64,000 bases of DNA, taken from the NCBI GenBank assembly GCA_020635435.1, contig JACJZU010000001.1, positions 992,001 through 1,056,000 on the forward strand. Reading direction: 5' to 3'. Below the pieces are notes generated by a model, which was not told where the DNA came from, ran no database searches, and saw only the letters and a list, made by a program, of their open reading frames with translations. The position numbers were made by a program, and so were the translations under genes. The DNA is from Flavobacteriales bacterium (GTDB taxonomy: Bacteria > Bacteroidota > Bacteroidia > NS11-12g > UBA9320). Positions 61,972-64,000 of the stretch are shown one piece after another. Position 1 is the first letter of the stretch. Each line of letters opens with the position of its first letter.

Positions 61972-62015
61972 GCCATTCGCCTGCATCGCAGCAGGATTTG
62001 CACTAACTTTACCGC

Positions 62016-62585
62016 ATGCGCATTCCCTTTTTAGGCTGTTTGATGTTCTTGCTTTTTTCAACTCAGGCAATTGCTCAGGCAACGGATAAAAATTCGAGTT
62101 CCATAGGTGTTGAATTCCAGGCGTACCCCGCGGGTCTTATGCCAGGTATTCAATTCGAATATCAACTTGCCGAACATCACGCTGCACATATCCGCCTGGG
62201 TGCCAATTATGCAAATCGCCGGGATTGGGGCAAGCATGACGACGAGCGTGGGAGCGGTATCGGGGGTACCTTGGGTTATCGCTATCGTGGAGAATGGAGA
62301 GGTTCCATCATCAGTTCAGGTTTTAGAACGGACATTTGGGATATGCGTATTCGTTGGTCAAATACCACAACGGACATGGGACAACAATCCATCGATAGAG
62401 GGGAAACATCTATTTTAGTGGTACAACCCACACTGGAGATCGGTTGGTGGAAAGTGTTCGCTCAACGATGGACATTGGGTATTTGTGTTTCCAACGGTTA
62501 CGAGATCAATGTAAGAACACAGGGAGAGCCGGTTGGGGAGGGTGCAATAACTTTACTTGGAATAAATTTACTCAGGTCAATATAA
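62016..62585 (+). CDS. small outer-membrane beta-barrel-like protein
   Basis: A 189-residue exported protein with a signal peptide ending in AIAQ. The mature part consists of alternating aromatic beta strands (IGVEFQAYPAGLMPGIQFEYQ, ...TLGYRYRGEW), as in small outer-membrane barrels. Function is unknown. TAACTTTA, one mismatch from TAnnTTTG, ends 4 nt before the ATG. The next gene starts 7 bp downstream on the same strand, so they probably form an operon; cysS is divergent. Confidence 0.65.
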   Translation: MRIPFLGCLMFLLFSTQAIAQATDKNSSSIGVEFQAYPAGLMPGIQFEYQLAEHHAAHIRLGANYANRRDWGKHDDERGSGIGGTLGYRYRGEWRGSIISSGFRTDIWDMRIRWSNTTTDMGQQSIDRGETSILVVQPTLEIGWWKVFAQRWTLGICVSNGYEINVRTQGEPVGEGAITLLGINLLRSI

Positions 62586-62592
62586 TCAAGCC

Positions 62593-63087
62593 ATGAGCAT
62601 CCGTGTACGTCCGCGTTTCCGTTTTTACGTGAAGCAGAGCGCCAAAGAGATCGAAGATCTGTTTCGGGCCAAACTCAGGGAAGAGTCGAATAGTTATGAG
62701 GGTCAGGTTCTCAACGACTATATTGTCATCCGGGTGATCCAACAGGAGCAGCACTATTGGTCGCCACAACTCAGTGTATCCCTGAGTCAGGAGGATGACC
62801 GGACCCTGGTTCGGGGTTTGTATGGTCCCAATCCTGCGGTTTGGTTGTTATTCACCTTCATACACATTGCCACGAGTGTAGCTGCGGTATTCATCAGCAT
62901 CATCGGATTTTCGAATATGAGTCTGGGTTTGTCGTCCATGATCCTCTGGATCATCCCCATCCTCGGCTTGATCAGCCTGATCATGTACCTCGTAGCCCGA
63001 GCCGGTCGGAAATTGGGAGAGAGTCAGTTGATCGATCTGCACCATTTCTTTGAGGAGCATATTGGGGAGAAGATATTTATTGATTGA
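62593..63087 (+). CDS. small membrane protein of unknown function
   Basis: A 164-residue protein: about 80 soluble N-terminal residues (MSIRVRPRFRFYVKQSAKEI...), two transmembrane segments near 80-102 (LLFTFIHIATSVAAVFISII) and 112-133 (LWIIPILGLISLIMYLVA), then a short cytoplasmic tail. No family is recognised. It is the second gene of a probable pair with the barrel-like protein. Confidence 0.65.
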   Translation: MSIRVRPRFRFYVKQSAKEIEDLFRAKLREESNSYEGQVLNDYIVIRVIQQEQHYWSPQLSVSLSQEDDRTLVRGLYGPNPAVWLLFTFIHIATSVAAVFISIIGFSNMSLGLSSMILWIIPILGLISLIMYLVARAGRKLGESQLIDLHHFFEEHIGEKIFID

Positions 63088-63118
63088 CCCGACTTCGTTG
63101 AAGCTATGGAGGGCGATG

Positions 63119-63146
63119 TTGCGGGGACAGGACTCGAACCTGCGTT
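63119..63146 (-). tRNA. tRNA 3'-end-like fragment (T arm and acceptor half)
   Basis: Read on the minus strand, CGCAGGTTCGAGTCCTGTCC followed by CCGCA forms a T stem (GCAGG/CCTGT), the T loop TTCGAGT and a 3' acceptor half. No matching 5' acceptor (TGCGGGG) is found within 90 bp upstream, so the gene seems to be a 3' fragment, not a working tRNA. Such fragments often mark att sites of integrated elements. The sequence on its 5' side holds only a TTCTCA...TGAGAA inverted repeat. Anticodon identity is not determinable. Confidence 0.4.
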
Positions 63147-63293
63147 CTCAAAAGGTTTTGACCGTGAGAATTCGAGTTATTTAGCAGTTAGATCGGGTAT
63201 ACACAAAAAGCCTAAGAACTGCAGCAATTTTTTTGGAAATACCAAACCCCCAAGTTATACCTCGAAAACCGCCAAATTCATTTTTGCAAAACG

Positions 63294-63596
63294 TCAGGCA
63301 ACATTTTTGCTTTCGAAATTTTTTATTTGGTCCAATTCCGCTTGGATTTCATCACGTTCCTCTTCGATGTCATAGTCATCTTGAAGTCCAAGCCAAAATT
63401 TTGCAGAATTCCCAAAATACTTACTCAAGCGCAGCGCTGTATCAGCTGTTATTCTACGTCTGCCTTTTAAAATTTCAGAAATCCTGGTTTGCGGTATTTT
63501 TAGATCTTTTGAAAGTTTATAGGCCGAAATTTCAAGAGGCTGAAGAAATTCATAATTCAACACTTCGCCGGGATGTACATTAGCTAATTTTTCCAT
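63294..63596 (-). CDS. higA: HigA-type antitoxin
   Basis: A 100-residue XRE-family antitoxin. MEKLANVHPGEVLNYEFLQP is the standard HigA N terminus and AYKLSKDLKIPQTRISEILK the helix-turn-helix, followed by the TADTALRLSKYFGNSAKFWL region. It should neutralise HigB and repress the operon. It follows the toxin gene after 12 bp in the usual higBA order. Confidence 0.9.
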   Translation of the reverse strand: MEKLANVHPGEVLNYEFLQPLEISAYKLSKDLKIPQTRISEILKGRRRITADTALRLSKYFGNSAKFWLGLQDDYDIEEERDEIQAELDQIKNFESKNVA

Positions 63597-63608
63597 TTCT
63601 TTCGTCGT

Positions 63609-63890
63609 TTAATGGTAGTCAATTATTTCAACGTCTGATGCGTTTCCGTTCTCCCATAGGAATTTGATACGCCATTGTTTATTGATTCTGATGCTATATA
63701 ACGCGTTTGATTTCCCTTTAAGTTTTTCCAGTCGGTTGGAAGGTGGAATTCTTAAATCGGCAATGTCTTGCGAGTTGTTGAGCATTCTCAGTTTTCTACG
63801 CCCAACATTCTGAATTTCAATTGGAATTTTTTGAACTCGGATACCGTGCCATATTTTTTCAGTTTCTTTCGAACCAAATGAAATTATCAT
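63609..63890 (-). CDS. higB: HigB-type toxin (RelE superfamily mRNA interferase)
   Basis: A 93-residue toxin from ATG 63890 (MIISFGSKETEKIWHG); the frame is open further upstream, but this length and start fit HigB. Key family segments include RRKLRMLNNSQDIADLRIPPSNRLEKLKG and YSIRINKQWRIKFLW with basic residues for ribosome-dependent mRNA cleavage. A perfect TTG-N20-TATCTTTG promoter and a palindrome lie just upstream. Confidence 0.9.
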   Translation of the reverse strand: MIISFGSKETEKIWHGIRVQKIPIEIQNVGRRKLRMLNNSQDIADLRIPPSNRLEKLKGKSNALYSIRINKQWRIKFLWENGNASDVEIIDYH

Positions 63891-63902
63891 AATAGCGCTT
63901 GG

Positions 63903-63945
63903 CGTTACTAACGTCAAAGATAAGTATTGAGCGTGACTATTACAA
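63903..63945 (-). promoter_or_regulatory. higBA promoter with palindromic operator candidate
   Basis: Minus strand: TTG (63943-63945), 20 bp, TATCTTTG (63915-63922). Immediately downstream the 11-bp palindrome CGTTACTAACG (63903-63913) covers the expected transcription start and lies 12 nt before the higB ATG. It is a likely HigA operator. Confidence 0.6.
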
Positions 63946-64000
63946 GTGCTGTCGACCGGCGGATATGATCCCCAAGGTATTTTCAAAACAAAAAAGCCTC

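Noticed and set aside
61959..62003. Upstream start for cysS (15 extra residues)
   Set aside because: The extension lies over the TATCTTTG promoter box, and the standard CysS N terminus begins at 61958.
63119..63205. A complete tRNA gene on the minus strand
   Set aside because: No 5' acceptor half or D arm pairs with the 3' half; only the 3' fragment is convincing.
63106..63375. Open frame on the plus strand spanning the tRNA-like fragment
   Set aside because: It reads through tRNA-like sequence and is antisense to the start of higA; typical spurious frame.
1..64000. CRISPR array, prophage or rRNA operon
   Set aside because: No regularly spaced direct repeats of CRISPR type, no phage structural genes and no rRNA-like sequence were seen.

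Overview
The window comes from a member of the Bacteroidota, most likely a free-living flavobacterial-type lineage. The evidence is the type IX secretion / gliding set (sprA and gldA-gldF-gldG), several secreted proteins with type A T9SS sorting domains, TAnnTTTG promoter boxes instead of E. coli-type -10 boxes, and a glutaminyl-cyclase gene alongside many signal peptides ending in Ala-Gln. I cannot name the genus from sequence alone.

Layout. 1-8.5 kb: an FMN-reductase-like flavoprotein, a large T9SS cargo protein, the GldA/GldF/GldG ABC transporter and a second T9SS cargo protein. 8.5-8.8 kb: a C-rich modular repeat between convergent genes. 8.8-20.2 kb: sprA, ruvA, an unknown exported protein and metG. 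20.2-25.6 kb: a mobile island in which an IS256-like element sits inside an IS481-like element, which sits inside an IS3-family element. A 173-bp internally deleted copy of the same IS3 lies 1.6 kb further on, and one unknown exported-protein gene lies between the two IS3 copies. The outer IS3 ends are flanked by a matching 4-bp repeat, as expected for a composite transposon. 25.9-37.4 kb: a Na/Pi cotransporter with PhoU domain, two tandem paralogous TPR/beta-barrel proteins, two overlapping beta-propeller-like lipoproteins, a GAF/adenylate cyclase, and a divergent membrane-anchored nSTAND-WD40 ATPase. 37.5-42.4 kb: a very large T9SS protein split by one frameshift. 42.5-52 kb: a ChaN-like protein, a lipoprotein/radical-SAM pair, a hydroxylase and two fatty acid desaturases, two thioredoxin-fold proteins and a gamma-glutamyltransferase. 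52-62 kb: conserved core genes (cyclophilin, pgk, tilS, OstA-like, EamA transporter, glutaminyl cyclase, cysS) plus a SatD/DUF3307 pair. 62-64 kb: two small unknown proteins, a tRNA 3'-end-like fragment and a higBA toxin-antitoxin module.

The most striking unexplained structure is upstream of satD. Three 20-bp imperfect palindromes are spaced exactly 29 bp apart, and the first lies across the -7 box and the spacer of a perfect TTG-N20-TAnnTTTG promoter. SatD has a C-terminal helix-turn-helix and an N-terminal region whose motif order recalls class III nucleotide cyclases, and it is co-transcribed with a DUF3307 membrane protein. This looks like a self-regulated sensory module. Other notable points are the fully resolvable three-deep IS nest with target duplications, a recurring promoter layout in which TAnnTTTG lies 5-6 nt before the start codon (predicting leaderless mRNAs), and the divergent nSTAND/adenylate cyclase pair.
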